Assembly: GCF_003289645.1 (NCBI RefSeq)
Contig: NZ_QLYX01000027.1
Location: 1 to 41,580, forward strand
Direction: 5' to 3'
Length of the DNA stretch: 41,580 nucleotides
Origin: Actinomadura craniellae
GTDB taxonomy: Bacteria > Actinomycetota > Actinomycetes > Streptosporangiales > Streptosporangiaceae
Position numbers and translations under genes: made by a program
Notes under the pieces: model-generated
Told to the model about the DNA's origin: nothing
Seen by the model: only the letters and a program-made list of their open reading frames with translations
The model's database searches: none
Part shown: positions 40,570-41,580 of the stretch, piece after piece
Layout: each line of letters begins with the position of its first letter
How positions within the stretch are numbered: position 1 is the first letter of the stretch

Positions 40570-41466
40570 ATGGCGCTCAAGCGGCAACGCCTCGCGGAAC
40601 GACGGCGCGCGGTCGGCCACAGCCAGGAACGGCTCGCCGAGATCCTCGGCATCGAGCGGTCCACCGTCGGGCGCTGGGAGCGCGCCGAGACCGACCCGCT
40701 GCCGTACCTGCGGCCACGGCTAGCCCGCGCGCTCAAGGTCTCACCGGACGAGTTGGCCGAAATGCTCGACGAGGTCCAGTCCGCCGAGCCGCAGCGCAAC
40801 GAGCGGCTGGACCGCGTCCTGAGCAACCCGACCAGCGTCGACCTGGTCACCACCGCCTACCTGCGCCAGCGGGTGCAAGCCCTGATCGAGGAGTACGACC
40901 GCGTTCCATCGGCTCTGCTCCTGGCCGCCGCCGGGCAGTGCCATGGACAGGTCGCCTACCTGCGGCAGAACGCCCCTAGCGGACGGGTCCGCCGGGAATT
41001 GTTCGCTGTCGAGGCCGAGTCCGCGACGCTGATGGGCCAGCTCGTCTGGGACGCCTCGCAGCGCCGGGACAACACGACCACGCTGGCCTACTTCGACGCC
41101 GCCATCACCGCGGCCCGCCAGGTGCGCGACGACTTCGCCGAGGCGCACGCCCAACTGCGCAAGAGCTACGTCGCCCTCTACGGGCTGCGGAATCCGAAGG
41201 ACGGGCTCTTGCTGGCCAAGGCCGCAGCTCGTACGGCCAAGGGCACCAGCCCGGCCCTGGTCGGGATCGCCCTCATGCACGTCGGTGAGGCCCACGCGAT
41301 GCTCCGCGAGACCCGAAGCTGCGAGAAGGCGCTGGGAACCGCTCAGGTCCAGTTCGGCAGGAGCGAGGGAACGGACCCGGCGAGCGGGTTCTTCACACCC
41401 GCCGACCACGATCGGATAACCGGCTCCTGCCACCTCTTCCTGGGCGAACTAGCTGTTCTGTCCTGA
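40570..41466 (+). CDS. XRE-family regulator with TPR-like domain, 3'-truncated
   Basis: A 298-residue protein. The N-terminal HTH is 'RRAVGHSQERLAEILGIERSTVGRWERAE'. Tetratricopeptide-like helices follow: 'QLVWDASQRRDNTTTLAYFDAAITAARQ', 'DDFAEAHAQLRKSYVALYGL', 'GIALMHVGEAHAMLRE'. Family members usually run on for about 100 residues after 'CHLFLGELAV', but here an IS481-type end follows at once, so the last codons come from the element. ATG 40570 has GAAAGG upstream. It is divergent from an RsbW-like gene, a common regulatory pairing. Confidence 0.85.
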   Translation: MALKRQRLAERRRAVGHSQERLAEILGIERSTVGRWERAETDPLPYLRPRLARALKVSPDELAEMLDEVQSAEPQRNERLDRVLSNPTSVDLVTTAYLRQRVQALIEEYDRVPSALLLAAAGQCHGQVAYLRQNAPSGRVRRELFAVEAESATLMGQLVWDASQRRDNTTTLAYFDAAITAARQVRDDFAEAHAQLRKSYVALYGLRNPKDGLLLAKAAARTAKGTSPALVGIALMHVGEAHAMLRETRSCEKALGTAQVQFGRSEGTDPASGFFTPADHDRITGSCHLFLGELAVLS

Positions 41467-41580
41467 CAGGTTGGTGACGCGGCTGGCGGGTGGTTGGCCG
41501 TCCAGGGCGGTGTGGCCGCGGTGGTGGTTGTAGGTGTGGAGCCAGGTGGGGAGTGCTTGGCGGCGTTGGGTTTCTGAGGT
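41449..41580 (-). CDS. IS481-family transposase, C-terminal part
   Basis: The 43 residues visible on the minus strand contain 'LPTWLHTYNHHRGHTALDGQPPASRVTNLSGQ', the C-terminal words of IS481-type DDE transposases. The stop TAG is at 41449-41451; the rest of the gene is outside the window. The element has cut the XRE/TPR gene at about 41456. Confidence 0.85.
   Translation of the reverse strand, partial: TSETQRRQALPTWLHTYNHHRGHTALDGQPPASRVTNLSGQNS

Noticed and set aside
1-41580. CRISPR arrays
   Set aside because: No regularly spaced direct repeats were seen on either strand.

Overview
The window is high-GC DNA with actinomycete gene families: XRE/DUF5753 regulators paired with DUF397, RsbW-like ATP-binding proteins, an actinobacterial MobC/relaxase pair, and start codons that are often GTG with 4-nt ATGA/GTGA overlaps. 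It reads as an accessory (genomic island) region of a Streptomyces/Streptosporangiales-type chromosome. Two tRNA genes (Gly-TCC at about 19.0 kb, minus; Pro-TGG at about 19.3 kb, plus) sit near the middle. Broken genes and insertion-sequence debris lie at nearly every module boundary.

Layout. 0-4.4 kb: end of an IS3-type transposase, a DUF397 plus XRE/DUF5753 regulator pair, a chain of small coupled ORFs around an RsbW-like ATPase, a DUF488 protein, then a decayed copy of the tRNA-Gly 3' half with its flank and an IS5-family relic. 4.36-16.2 kb: a compact seven-gene cluster. An uncharacterised protein and a primary-type sigma-70 factor are transcribed leftward. Divergently, a NERD-SF1 helicase, a DrmA-like helicase, a DrmB-like DUF1998 protein, a second SF1 helicase and a 646-residue unknown protein form one tightly coupled operon. 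It resembles DISARM (drmA-drmB) but lacks drmC, drmD, drmE and any methyltransferase gene in the window. This is the best candidate for an undescribed anti-phage system. 16.3-19.1 kb: a frameshifted recombinase-like fragment, a small ORF, an IS3-family element and the tRNA-Gly gene.

19.3-27.2 kb: tRNA-Pro with a strong hairpin, a truncated methyltransferase, then a three-gene operon of a TerB-N/TerB/TerB-C protein, a BrxD-like (DUF2791) ATPase and an Lhr-type helicase fused to a DEDDh exonuclease. 27.2-30.4 kb: two Xis-like HTH proteins around an unknown protein, then DUF4240 and Imm21 proteins. 30.4-33.0 kb: a candidate oriT with three tandem hairpins, MobC and a relaxase with a duplicated domain. 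33-35 kb: two leftward genes, one frameshifted. 35.2-39.1 kb: an ABC three-component (ABC-3C) conflict system consisting of a DUF4297-like nuclease effector, a middle component and a zinc-hook SMC/Rad50-like ATPase. 39.1-41.6 kb: an IS5-family relic next to a glycosylase pseudogene, an RsbW-like ATPase, and an XRE/TPR regulator cut short by an IS481-type element that runs off the window.

Together this is a defence and mobility island with at least three multi-gene systems (DISARM-like, TerB/BrxD/helicase, ABC-3C), a mobilisation module and tRNA-associated integration scars. Function assignments come from motif recognition by eye; no database search was run.
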